Shown here one piece after another: positions 35,660 through 43,855 of a stretch of DNA of 64,000 nt. The stretch lies in contig CBDBZO010000006.1 in NCBI GenBank assembly GCA_965213595.1, positions 2,046,001 through 2,110,000 on the forward strand, in the 5' to 3' direction. The notes under the pieces are model-generated. The model had not been told where the DNA came from. It ran no database searches and saw nothing but the letters and a program-made list of their open reading frames with translations. The stretch comes from JBCCFC01 sp965213595. Lineage in GTDB: Bacteria > Chloroflexota > Anaerolineae > Caldilineales > Caldilineaceae. Position 1 is the first letter of the stretch, and each line of letters starts with the position of its first letter. The translations under genes were made by a program, and so were the position numbers.

Positions 35660-36778
35660 TTATTTACCTGGAAGCAATGAACTAAGCATTTTGCGGGCAG
35701 TTGAGCGCACATACACAACTGGAGACGTCCATTCGAAAGAATCGATCTCTTCAAGGCTTAGAGCTATACGCGCCTCTGCAATTGCAGTGTCAAACGGCTG
35801 TCCTGCAAGAAGCGATTCATAAAATAAGCAGGCAAATTTCATTACACCCTTGTAAGTAACATCGCTCTGCATAGAGACCACTGATGGCACCCCCTGACAG
35901 ACCAAAGCAGCGGCGGCGCTGGAAAAGATTTGCTCGCTGTTGTTGTGACCTCCTTTACAAACACCCAAAATCACTAACAGAAGTGATTGATGATCAGCGA
36001 GAAGACGCGCAAGCTGAGCTGAACTGAAAGCACATGCTTTGTTGAATGCATTTGTTAGCCAAACTAACCCTTGCCAGTGGTCTTCATCAAGACTACCGTA
36101 ACCAATGAAGTGAAAGATATGCCATGAATTTTCTGAGAGAACTCGATATATCTCACGCCACGTCCCTCCGATTATCCACTCAACGTGAACAACACCGCGT
36201 TCTTCCAGCTCCGCAAACATTGAACGAAGTGTGTAATCACTCGCTTTACCCTCCTCCTCACACACATCGTTGCTCGATACACAAGCAAAAAGAATTCTCA
36301 ATGGAAGCTTCTCGGTTTCAATGCTGTCGTGATTTTGAAGATCAATGTGACGGACGATAGAGATGTAGCGAGAAAGAGCAATAAAATCTCCGCACCGGGA
36401 ATCAAACATCAACTCCCAGGGTAGGGCAGCTATTCTTGCCGATTGGAGTGTCAACCTTATACGTAAACCCTTTCCTTGTCGTGCAACCTTATATCGGCTT
36501 AAATCATAGCAACTCAAGACTTCTTCCACCATGAGTGATTCAAATAGCTTTTGACCCATTAACTCAAAATGCCTCCTGCAAGAAGACTCCTCATGTTCAA
36601 AGGTCACCTTGGCACTGCTACTGAGCTTCCAAAGCTGTGGAAGCAAGCCTTGAAGTTCCTCTAAAAAAGGAAACGTAGTTGTATTATACGCTTCCCCTGC
36701 TGGGGAATAGGTTACAGCTACAGCGTATCTTTCTGAGGATATTTCAGTGATAACGACTTTGAAATCTTCGTAGTGCAT
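35660..36778 (-). CDS. CHAT-domain protein (caspase-like fold)
   Basis: The 372-residue protein has a CHAT domain over residues about 150-365. The usual HFxGHG motif reads HFIGYG, so the catalytic His position is Tyr227. The catalytic Cys appears as Cys274 in LGVCKGG. The following segment AAALVCQGVPSVVSMQ is typical of the family. CHAT proteases act in bacterial cell-death and defence systems such as gasdermin activation and Craspase. The His-to-Tyr change suggests a weak or inactive protease or a binding role. The gene starts at 36778 with AGGGAT upstream. Confidence 0.8.
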   Translation of the reverse strand: MHYEDFKVVITEISSERYAVAVTYSPAGEAYNTTTFPFLEELQGLLPQLWKLSSSAKVTFEHEESSCRRHFELMGQKLFESLMVEEVLSCYDLSRYKVARQGKGLRIRLTLQSARIAALPWELMFDSRCGDFIALSRYISIVRHIDLQNHDSIETEKLPLRILFACVSSNDVCEEEGKASDYTLRSMFAELEERGVVHVEWIIGGTWREIYRVLSENSWHIFHFIGYGSLDEDHWQGLVWLTNAFNKACAFSSAQLARLLADHQSLLLVILGVCKGGHNNSEQIFSSAAAALVCQGVPSVVSMQSDVTYKGVMKFACLFYESLLAGQPFDTAIAEARIALSLEEIDSFEWTSPVVYVRSTARKMLSSLLPGK

Positions 36779-38026
36779 GGAAGCTATCCCTACTGTCGAG
36801 TGGCATTCAGAAGTGGCTGAAGTGGTGGAAAGACGAGAATTAAGGCTTTATTTTTGCTAAAACTCAGCTAAATCACGGCTGCCGATATAGAGAGCATTAA
36901 GTTGAGGATTTATCTATGCCGTATCGAGAACTTATTGATGACAATATAATAGCTTTTTGCACGCTTTTTTGCATCGGACATTTGACCTATATCTGTCATG
37001 GAATGAGAAGTTAAAACGTAAGCTAATAGATAAGCGTAAAAATTTTTGCTAAATTGCTGCTTTTTATTTATGAAATCAATCAACGCGATAGATGATACTA
37101 TTTGCTGATGCTGCAAATCGTGGATGGTTATCCATCTGTTGCAACTGCGTTTCAGGACATTGTGCATTTGTAATAGAAAATTACAATTTCCCCTGTCAAT
37201 TCTTAAATAGAAATGATAGATGATAGTATTCGCCAATTCTCTTTCATTAATGCAAATTAACACTATTTTTAGAAATTATTGAGAGCTGTCAAAAGCTTTT
37301 TTTGAACTAAATTTTAACTATGGTTTTCCTGTAAAAAGGTTATTCAATGGTATGAGGAAACAATACAAGTTTATTCTGCTAAATATGTGCTATTTTCTAC
37401 CTTTTACGTTAGGTTTTTAAAGTATATCTCTAGAGATACAAAGATTTTGCCGTTGGGTCTTCGTTTAATTGAAACTCACTGAATTGAACAAGCAAGTCAA
37501 CCAATCCTTTAATAAAAATTCAGACGCGACGTTCTAAGTAATGGCAGTATTCGCTACCTGTCACTTTTAGATGTCAAGGCCAAATCGGCTTGTTTACCTT
37601 AAAATTTACCTGCCAAAGACGCTGCGTAATCATTTGCTACGTCTTCAGCTCAAATCTTTAAGGTTTTCGCAAGCGGTTGAGGCTAGATTCAGCGCAAAAA
37701 GCGCCTTTTTGCGCTGTTTGACCCTCTTGGAAACTTGACAGATCAAAGTGACAGGTAATGAGGCAGTATATTAGAAGTTAGGCTACACTATTTTGCCTAA
37801 GCCCTCTGCAAAATAGCTGAAATTTGCGAATTGCTAGTTACTTCTTGATGCTGTTCTCGTCCAAATATAAGTATGAGCATATAGTGCGCTGATCTGTTTT
37901 GCATTATGTTTGGCCTGTTTTGAGCCCTAATACTGTGGACGCCAGCCGGTAGGCAAAGTGACGCTTAAATAACTCATGCGATCCCTTGTTCAGGCGATTA
38001 AGGGGTAACTATATGGAGGATTGGCT
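36779..38026. other. AT-rich intergenic region
   Basis: This 1.25-kb stretch is much richer in AT than the flanks. A 117-codon frame at 36910-37263 (minus) exists but has no ribosome-binding site or recognisable domain, so I do not call it a gene. The second half contains an inverted-repeat unit at 37555-37757. The promoter for the 38027 gene must lie near its end. Confidence 0.4.
37555..37757. repeat. MITE-like unit with 24-bp inverted repeats
   Basis: TACCTGTCACTTTTAGATGTCAAG-like sequence at 37555-37578 is matched in inverse by 37734-37757, with three or four mismatches. The 155-bp interior has a strong hairpin: CAGCGCAAAAA (37690-37700) and TTTTTGCGCTG (37706-37716). It may be a miniature element or the remains of an insertion sequence. 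Confidence 0.5.
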
Positions 38027-38311
38027 ATGGATTTTATAGAAATGATGCGAAGAATCGAATTTTCTGCGTCTCAATTAGATGAAGACCAGAGGAAAGCTCT
38101 CCAGCGGGGTGACACAAAAGCAATTATAGAGCAGTTAGGACTTCATTTCACGGAGTCACAGGCTCGCTACCTGCGGCAACTTACACCAGAAGCCATTGTA
38201 GCTCAACTTCTTTACGTCACCTGGCTAGAATTGGGTTACAAAAAGGTGTCGTTGGAGACAATTGAAAGGGGAGTTAAGGAATCAAATGTGTTTCCATCAG
38301 AGCTTAAGTAG
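38027..38311 (+). CDS. Small protein of unknown function
   Basis: The 94-residue protein is helical (MDFIEMMRRIEFSASQLDED, ARYLRQLTPEAIVAQLLYVTW) and has no signal peptide. GGAGG lies ten bases before ATG 38027. I do not recognise a family. It stands alone between the AT-rich region and decayed insertion sequences. Confidence 0.55.
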   Translation: MDFIEMMRRIEFSASQLDEDQRKALQRGDTKAIIEQLGLHFTESQARYLRQLTPEAIVAQLLYVTWLELGYKKVSLETIERGVKESNVFPSELK

Positions 38312-38386
38312 GAGTCATGCCGACTTTTATAAATTGCTGGCACACCTTCTTTACGGGTAGTTGAACTGCGGGGGGATATTTGGACA

Positions 38387-39532
38387 GTTATGCCGCATCA
38401 AAGAAGAAGGGATTGTTGATAGAATTGGCCTCAAACTGGGCAGGCGTAAGATAGCCGAGGGCAGAGTGAATGCGCTGGGTCATGTAGGTCTCTTCGAGCC
38501 ACTGCTGAATTTGACGTTGGGCATCATCGAAGTCGCTGTAGTCGGCAAAATCGAGATGCTCTTGCTTGAAGGTGCGGATGAAGCGCTCGGCAAAGGCATT
38601 TTGCGTGGGCTGACCGCGGTCGCTCATGCTGATATCGCAGCCGGCCAGCCGCAAGCGTTCGGTGTGCTGCCAGGCGGCGTACTGCATGCCCTGGTCAGAG
38701 TGAAAGATGACGGGGCGTCCATTGGTCAGCGCCTTGTCCAGCGCATCGAGCGTCAGCTATTGGTCGACGGTCCGGCTGAGCGCCCAGCCGCGCACAGCGC
38801 GCGTGTGGCTGTCCAGAACGACAGCCAGGTAGAGAAAGCGGTGGCCCAGGCGGATGTAAGTGATGTCGTCACACCAAGCCTGGTCAGGATGGGTGACCAC
38901 CGTCTGCTTGAGTCGATTCGGGTTAGCGCCAGTGCGCGTGGTTGCTGTCAGTTGTGCGCACAGCGACGCGCCCCACCTATCGACTGCCGCCCAACACCTG
39001 GAGCAGGCGGCGCACCCGTCGCTCGCCGACCTCGAAGCACTCGCGCTGCAGTTGCGCCTGCATCCGACGATAGCCATAGAAGGGCCAGCGCATCAGAATC
39101 GCTTCCAGCGCGCTCAATAGCTCACGCTCATCCGCTTCTGCTGGCTCATCATAGAGGCTGCTGCGTGCACAACCCAACAGACGGCTGAGCAGCTGCACCG
39201 GGTAGTCCGCTCGTCGCTTGTTCACAAGCGACCGCTTTTCGTTGAGGCTGAGCGCCGCAAGCCCGAGGCTTTTTTAGCACCTCGTTTTCCAACGCCAGCT
39301 TACCCACTATGCGCTCTACCTCAGCAATGTGGGTCGCCCGCTCGCTCAACACCTGCTCCGCCTAGCCACCACGCGCAAACAAATTCGGCGCGCGCTCCAA
39401 AAACTGCTCGCGCCACTGGTAGTAGAGCTTGTCCGTGATTTCGCGCGCCCGACACAACTGCGCGATGGGCTTCTCGCCTCGCACCACTTCCAGCTTGAAC
39501 GCCGCCGTGAATTGCCGTCGCTTTTTGCTCAT
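38387..39532 (-). pseudogene. Decayed IS3-family element
   Basis: Parts of both genes are present but in several frames. OrfA begins at 39532 (QFTAAFKLEVV, LCRAREITDKLYYQWR) and soon shifts. OrfB pieces are at 39225-38977 (YGYRRMQAQLQREC), 39077-38757 (WCDDITYIRLGHRFLYLA) and 38687-38388 (SDRGQPTQNAFAERFIRTFK). At least three frameshifts or stops separate them, so the element is dead. The IS701-type element lies directly upstream of OrfA. Confidence 0.8.
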
Positions 39533-39559
39533 ATTGATTTCCTTTCAGTTCCTTACTAA

Positions 39560-41059
39560 TACTACAACGAGACTTGGGAATAGGGGTCGAGTTGCGGAAG
39601 GCGGTTTTTTCGATGAGAGCGGTAGGCAGCATGATTGCGACGTTGGCGGTAGTGGACAATATGCAGGGCGAGTTGGGCATCGAGTTCAGGTTTGGGTAGG
39701 GTGGATTGCAGCAAGAGAAGAGTTTGGGGCAAGGTGAGCGCAGGGGCTTTTTCTTTAAGTCGCAGTTTAAGGCGAACCAAAAAGAAATGGGCCAGGATAA
39801 CCAGGGTCATGTGATGATGCCAACCCGTCCAGGAGCGGACCTGGTAGTCGCCCATGCCGAGTTCTTGCTTGCCTTGCTCAAAGCAGGATTCGACCGGCCA
39901 GCGCATTCCGCTTAACCAGGCGAAGGTCTGAATCGTTGTCTCAAGCGGTGCGTTGGAGAGAAAATACTTCATCTCGCCGGTGGTCCGGTTGTGGCGCAAG
40001 ACAAGCCAGACATCCGGGCCAGGGAGCGACTGGCGAACCGCCACAACGCGCAGGCAGGCAAAGTCTGCCAGGAGTGGGCCTTTGCTGCCTTCCTTAATTT
40101 TGAGGCGCTGCCAGGCGGAGGCGGGCAAGGTCTGCGCGATGGCCGCCACGGTGAGCGCATCGGGTTCCCCCTCGACCAGACGCAGGCGAGTGGGCGGTCG
40201 CCCTTGACCAGACCAGGTGGGAACGGCTGTGGCGGGTCTGGCTAGCCAGACGCGTGTATCCCAATCGACTTCCGCGAAGTAAGAGACAAAGTCGCCGACC
40301 GTATCCAGAAAGTGGGTGTCTCGCCCAAAGGCAGCATCACAGGTCAGCCAGCGATAGGGCAAGCTGCCTTCGGCCTCAATCGCTTGGAGCATTTCGGCGG
40401 CCAACTGCGGCTTGGTTTGGAAGTGGACATCGTCTGGCACGCCACATTTCTTGCGTCGTTCGGCATAGGCTTCCTCTTCCACCCATTCCTGTGGCAGATA
40501 GAGACGACGGTCCAACAGCGTATACCCTTCGCTACCTGCATAGCTCACAAAGACACCGGCCTGACAGTTGGCCACCTTGCCTAACTCGCCACACATCTGC
40601 CGTTTCACGCCCACCGACTCCGTGCCTTGTTTGGGGAAATCACTGCCGTCCACGATGAGCACGCCGTTCTCTTCGCCTAAGTCCCGGCTCACTTCTTGCC
40701 AGTGCCGGCGCAGGATCGCTTCGTCTGACCACGCGCCTTGACCAAGAAACTGTTGGCTGGCGCGAATCGCATTCGGATTGTCGCCTTCAAACTGTAAAAC
40801 CATGGATTCCACCGATTTGTTCTCTATCTCGGACAGCAGGCCCTTCAGATATTTCTCGCTCTCGACTCGCTGTTCTCTGCGCTTGAACAGACCTGCATAA
40901 ATGGCGTGATACGCTTGCAACTCCGGCAGAAGCTCTCGTTCAATCTCTGCAACGCTTAAGGTCAGCTTTGGTGTTGTTGTGATGACTTGGCTCATGGAAA
41001 ATGCCTCCTTACGGAGTATTTTCCTCATCAGCGCCCTTTTTCAAAGTCTCGTTGTAGTA
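39560..41059 (-). mobile_element. IS701-family insertion sequence
   Basis: The 1500-bp element begins and ends with the 16-bp inverted repeat TACTACAACGAGACTT (39560-39575 and, inverted, 41044-41059). CTAA (39556-39559) and CTAG (41060-41063) flank it and both fit the YTAR target of IS701, although they differ in the last base. It carries one intact transposase gene. Confidence 0.85.
39562..40995 (-). CDS. IS701-family transposase
   Basis: The 477-residue protein is a DDE transposase of the IS701 type. Key segments are GVLIVDGSDFPKQG, YRWLTCDAAFGRD and MRWPVESCFEQGKQELGMGDYQ, which hold the catalytic acidic residues. GGAGG precedes ATG 40995; an in-frame start 11 codons earlier is less likely. 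The full length suggests an active element. Its stop codon lies inside the terminal repeat. Confidence 0.88.
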   Translation of the reverse strand: MSQVITTTPKLTLSVAEIERELLPELQAYHAIYAGLFKRREQRVESEKYLKGLLSEIENKSVESMVLQFEGDNPNAIRASQQFLGQGAWSDEAILRRHWQEVSRDLGEENGVLIVDGSDFPKQGTESVGVKRQMCGELGKVANCQAGVFVSYAGSEGYTLLDRRLYLPQEWVEEEAYAERRKKCGVPDDVHFQTKPQLAAEMLQAIEAEGSLPYRWLTCDAAFGRDTHFLDTVGDFVSYFAEVDWDTRVWLARPATAVPTWSGQGRPPTRLRLVEGEPDALTVAAIAQTLPASAWQRLKIKEGSKGPLLADFACLRVVAVRQSLPGPDVWLVLRHNRTTGEMKYFLSNAPLETTIQTFAWLSGMRWPVESCFEQGKQELGMGDYQVRSWTGWHHHMTLVILAHFFLVRLKLRLKEKAPALTLPQTLLLLQSTLPKPELDAQLALHIVHYRQRRNHAAYRSHRKNRLPQLDPYSQVSL

Positions 41060-41075
41060 CTAGAGTCTGCACGTC

Positions 41076-41267
41076 AAGCTCTGGCTGACTGAGCGCCGCT
41101 ATCGCTGGGTGCAGCGCACATCGGCCATGGCCGCCAACCTGACCGATCATCGGTGGTCGATTGTCGAACTCTTTTGGTTTCGTATCCCGCCCCCTAAGTG
41201 GTCGCCGCCCCCTCGCCGCGGTCACCCCTCACAAACCGTGCGCGACCTTATTCATGCCTGGGCTTGA
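41076..41267 (+). pseudogene. C-terminal fragment of a transposase-like protein
   Basis: The frame next to the IS701 end reads LWLTERRYRWVQRTSAMAAN and HRWSIVELFWFRIPPPKW to a stop at 41267. It has no start and seems to be the tail of a transposase-like gene cut by insertion or deletion. I could not find the matching N-terminal part on the other side of IS701. Confidence 0.4.
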
Positions 41268-41837
41268 CCTCCGCGCTTAAGTGCAGTGCTACCAACGCCG
41301 AAATGTGCAAGCATAAAATAGCTTTTGCGTGAGATAGATGCACAAATGATACAGCATCAATCATACGCAAAGCTCTCGGAGTTATTTGTGCTTAGAGCAC
41401 TGCTCAATCCTAAAACTATTGTCTCCCACTGATACCTCCCTGGTTTTCACCTGCGGTTTTGCACGCCAGTTTATTTATACAGTTTCGAAAACCGTACCCG
41501 CTAACCGGACTTTGCGGAAATAATTTGAGGTGATATGCTTGGGCAGAAACACGATGCTGTTTATCCCTTCTTGGGTACGCGTGCGTGTACGATTCCCGTC
41601 GCTTCCGCTCGTGTACCAAAATAGCCAACGGCAAGTGCCGTTGGCTATTTTGGTATTGGTTTGTTTGCCGCGCAGATCGCCCCGCGCCTCTCCACCATTA
41701 AGTTCTATATCAGCTTCAAACGCTGCTCCGCCTTGCCCATACGCAGCAATCCGCATCGCGCCCACCTGCTACCGTCGATAAGCAGCCCCGCTATAACTTT
41801 GCGATTGCCTCGCCCGTGCACAATGGCCATGTCTTAA
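41268..41837. other. Intergenic region, no gene seen
   Basis: This 570-bp gap holds a 20-bp perfect hairpin (41614-41655) but no convincing gene. A minus-strand frame at 41475-41765 encodes a stretch SGSDGNRTRTRTQEG, which is a known false-ORF pattern. Confidence 0.4.
41614..41655. terminator. 20-bp perfect hairpin with 2-base loop
   Basis: TACCAAAATAGCCAACGGCA (41614-41633) is followed after AG by its exact inverse (41636-41655). The T-rich arm gives it the look of a bidirectional terminator, though no gene ends close by. It may mark the end of a lost gene or be an insertion-sequence trace. Confidence 0.6.
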
Positions 41838-42946
41838 TTAAGCGAGCGTTAACGCCAGCGCTTTTGAGACCGCCTCCAGAAAAAAATACTCCCCCCACAT
41901 CACGCTTTCATCCACGCCCAATCCCTTGCGCTCGTGGTAGCTGCCGTGCAGCAAAATCCCCTCCCAGCCCGGCGTCTCCACGGCGAGAAACTCCGGCTCG
42001 GTGAGCGTATCCAGGATTTGCAGCGCGTACTCGCGGAAGTAGCGGGCGCGTAGCGGATCGCCCGTCAATTCGGCAAGCTGGAGCAGGCCGCTGGCCGCAA
42101 TCGCGGCGGCGGAACTTTCGTAAGCCACGGCGGGGTTGGGCTCGCGCCAGTCGTTGGGCGGGACGCCGTGGGGCGGCGTGTGAGCGATATAATAAGTGGC
42201 ACAGCTTTCCGCAGTCGCCAGGAAGCGCGCGTCTTGTGTGTAGCCATAAGCAGTGCCAAAGCCGTAGATTGCCCACGCCAGCCCCCGCGCCCACGACGAA
42301 TCGTCGCGCCAGCCTTGGTGCGTGCTCTGACGCAGAAACTCGCCGGTTTCGGTGTCGAAAATCCCCTCGTGCGACGTGCTGCCGTCGCCGCGCACGAGAT
42401 AGCGACGGGTCGTCTCGCAGTGGCGCGTGGCGATATCGAGCAGGGCGGCGTCACCCGTCTGCTGCGCCGCATAGAAAATCAGGCCGACGTTCATCATGAT
42501 GTCGATAAAGCAGCTTTGCGGGCTGATAAATGAGGGTAGATACTCACCCCGCTCCCGAAAGCGCGAAGCCGCCGTCCGCCCCGCTTCGAGAATGACCTGC
42601 TGGATTGCTGGCTCTTGATCGTGATCATACCAACGCTTCCACGTCGACATAAAGAGGAAGCCCAAATCGTGCACGGTGTCGTCCGTTTTCCGGTGTTCGA
42701 CCAAGCGTGAACAGCGAATGGCTCGCTCGCGCCACGCCGCGTTGCCGGTGTGGTCAAACAGCAGCCAGAGCTGGCCACCCAAAAGCCCTCGCACCAGTTC
42801 GTCCACGCTTCGCCCCCGTGCCGCCACTGGCCATTGACGGTGTACATCGGGAAAAAGTCGGGGTGGGTGGCGGTGAGGTGGTAGAGTTGTTGAGCGGCAA
42901 AGTCGAAGGCTCGGTGGAGCTTTTGGGTAAGATATTGAGTGTTCAT
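41838..42946 (-). pseudogene. GH88-type unsaturated uronyl hydrolase, frameshifted
   Basis: The restored protein (about 370 residues) is an alpha6/alpha6-barrel hydrolase that removes 4,5-unsaturated uronic acid from oligosaccharides made by polysaccharide lyases. Family features are WCEGFLGGQLW, DDTVHDLGFLF (first catalytic Asp region), RDDSSWARGLAWAIYGF (second) and AYESSAAAIAASGLLQL. It starts at ATG 42946 in one frame and changes frame at about 42781-42784, where a run of four A (T on the coding strand) should have five. A sequence error or recent mutation are both possible. It fits with the sulfatases at 6-9 kb. Confidence 0.85.
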
Positions 42947-42948
42947 CG

Positions 42949-43053
42949 TGTAATGCGAAGCGCTGCTTCGTTCCTCTTGGTTGACGAATCTGATTGGCAA
43001 AAACAATGCCATGTGCTTGATAACCGGGGCGCGAAGCAGCGCTTCGCGTTACA
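42949..43053. repeat. 22-bp inverted repeats around an 61-bp spacer
   Basis: The 22 bases at 42949-42970 (TGTAATGCGAAGCGCTGCTT onward) are matched in inverse by 43032-43053, with one mismatch. The right copy runs over the stop codon of the enoyl-CoA hydratase gene. It looks like a small mobile or REP-type repeat in the gap between two genes. Confidence 0.6.
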
Positions 43054-43837
43054 CCCCCGTCCACACCGGCAACCGCTTCTCGCGAAAGGCCGCCGTGCCC
43101 TCACGGCCGTCCGCCGTCGAGCCGAGCAATCCACCAGCCAGCGCCTCCAGCGACAGCCCCGCGTCGCGGCCCTGTGCGTCGACCAGCTGCTTCGCCACCT
43201 GCACCGCCACCGGCGCGTTTGCCGCAATCTGCTCGGCCACTTCCCGCGCCCGCGACATCAACGCCTCGCCCGCCACCACCTCGTTGACCAACCCCCATCG
43301 CTCCGCCTGCTCCGCCTCGACCGGCTCACCCATGAAAATCATCTGCTTGGCGCGCGATATGCCAATCAGCGCGGGCAGCCGCTGCGTGCCAGCCCAGCCG
43401 GGAACCGTCGCCAGCTTGACTTCGGGCAGGGCGAGTCGCGTGCCCTTGGCGGCGATGCGCAAATCCGCAGCCAGTGCTAATTCCAAGCCGCCGCCATATG
43501 CGTAGCCGTGCAGCGCTGCAATGGTCGGCTGGCGCAGCCGAGCCACGCGCTCGAAGACGCGCTGACCGCGCACGATCCACTTCCGCCACATGGCCAGCGG
43601 CTCCAGCGCCGACCACGCGTGCACGTCCGCGCCCACGCAGAAGGCGCGCTCGCCCGCCCCCGCCAGCACCACAACGCGACAAGTCGTGTCCGCCTCAATT
43701 TCATCGGCGGCGTCGACCAGCCCGTCCAGCATGTCGACGGTGAGCGCGTTGAGCTTGTCCGGCCGGTTGAGGATGAGCAGGGCAAGCGAGCCGCCGGAAT
43801 CGAGCGGCTCGAAGGTGAGTTGAATAAGATTGGTCAT
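43049..43837 (-). CDS. Enoyl-CoA hydratase/isomerase family protein
   Basis: The 262-residue protein has the crotonase fold: SLALLILNRPDKLNALTVDM, the oxyanion-hole segment VVLAGAGERAFCVGADVHAW and AALHGYAYGGGLELALAADL. The usual second catalytic Glu region reads EVKLATVPGWAGTQRLP. It would hydrate or isomerise an acyl-CoA, probably in fatty or amino acid breakdown. The C-terminal end falls in an inverted repeat. It lies downstream of the GMC oxidoreductase gene, separated by 18 bases, so both may be cotranscribed. Confidence 0.9.
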   Translation of the reverse strand: MTNLIQLTFEPLDSGGSLALLILNRPDKLNALTVDMLDGLVDAADEIEADTTCRVVVLAGAGERAFCVGADVHAWSALEPLAMWRKWIVRGQRVFERVARLRQPTIAALHGYAYGGGLELALAADLRIAAKGTRLALPEVKLATVPGWAGTQRLPALIGISRAKQMIFMGEPVEAEQAERWGLVNEVVAGEALMSRAREVAEQIAANAPVAVQVAKQLVDAQGRDAGLSLEALAGGLLGSTADGREGTAAFREKRLPVWTGV

Positions 43838-43855
43838 GCGTTTCCTTTGTGATGC

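Noticed and set aside
36910..37263. 117-codon minus-strand frame in the AT-rich region
   Set aside because: It has no ribosome-binding site, no recognised domain and starts and ends without a gene context; I could not support it as a gene.
38361..39188. 275-codon plus-strand frame
   Set aside because: It is antisense to the decayed IS3 OrfB, whose DDE motifs are readable on the minus strand.
41475..41765. Minus-strand ORF with SGSDGNRTRTRTQEG and a possible tRNA 3' end near 41590-41610
   Set aside because: The peptide is a well-known false-ORF pattern. The sequence GATTCCCGTCGCTTCC recalls a tRNA T-arm, but the 5' side of the stem and the acceptor do not pair, so no tRNA can be folded.
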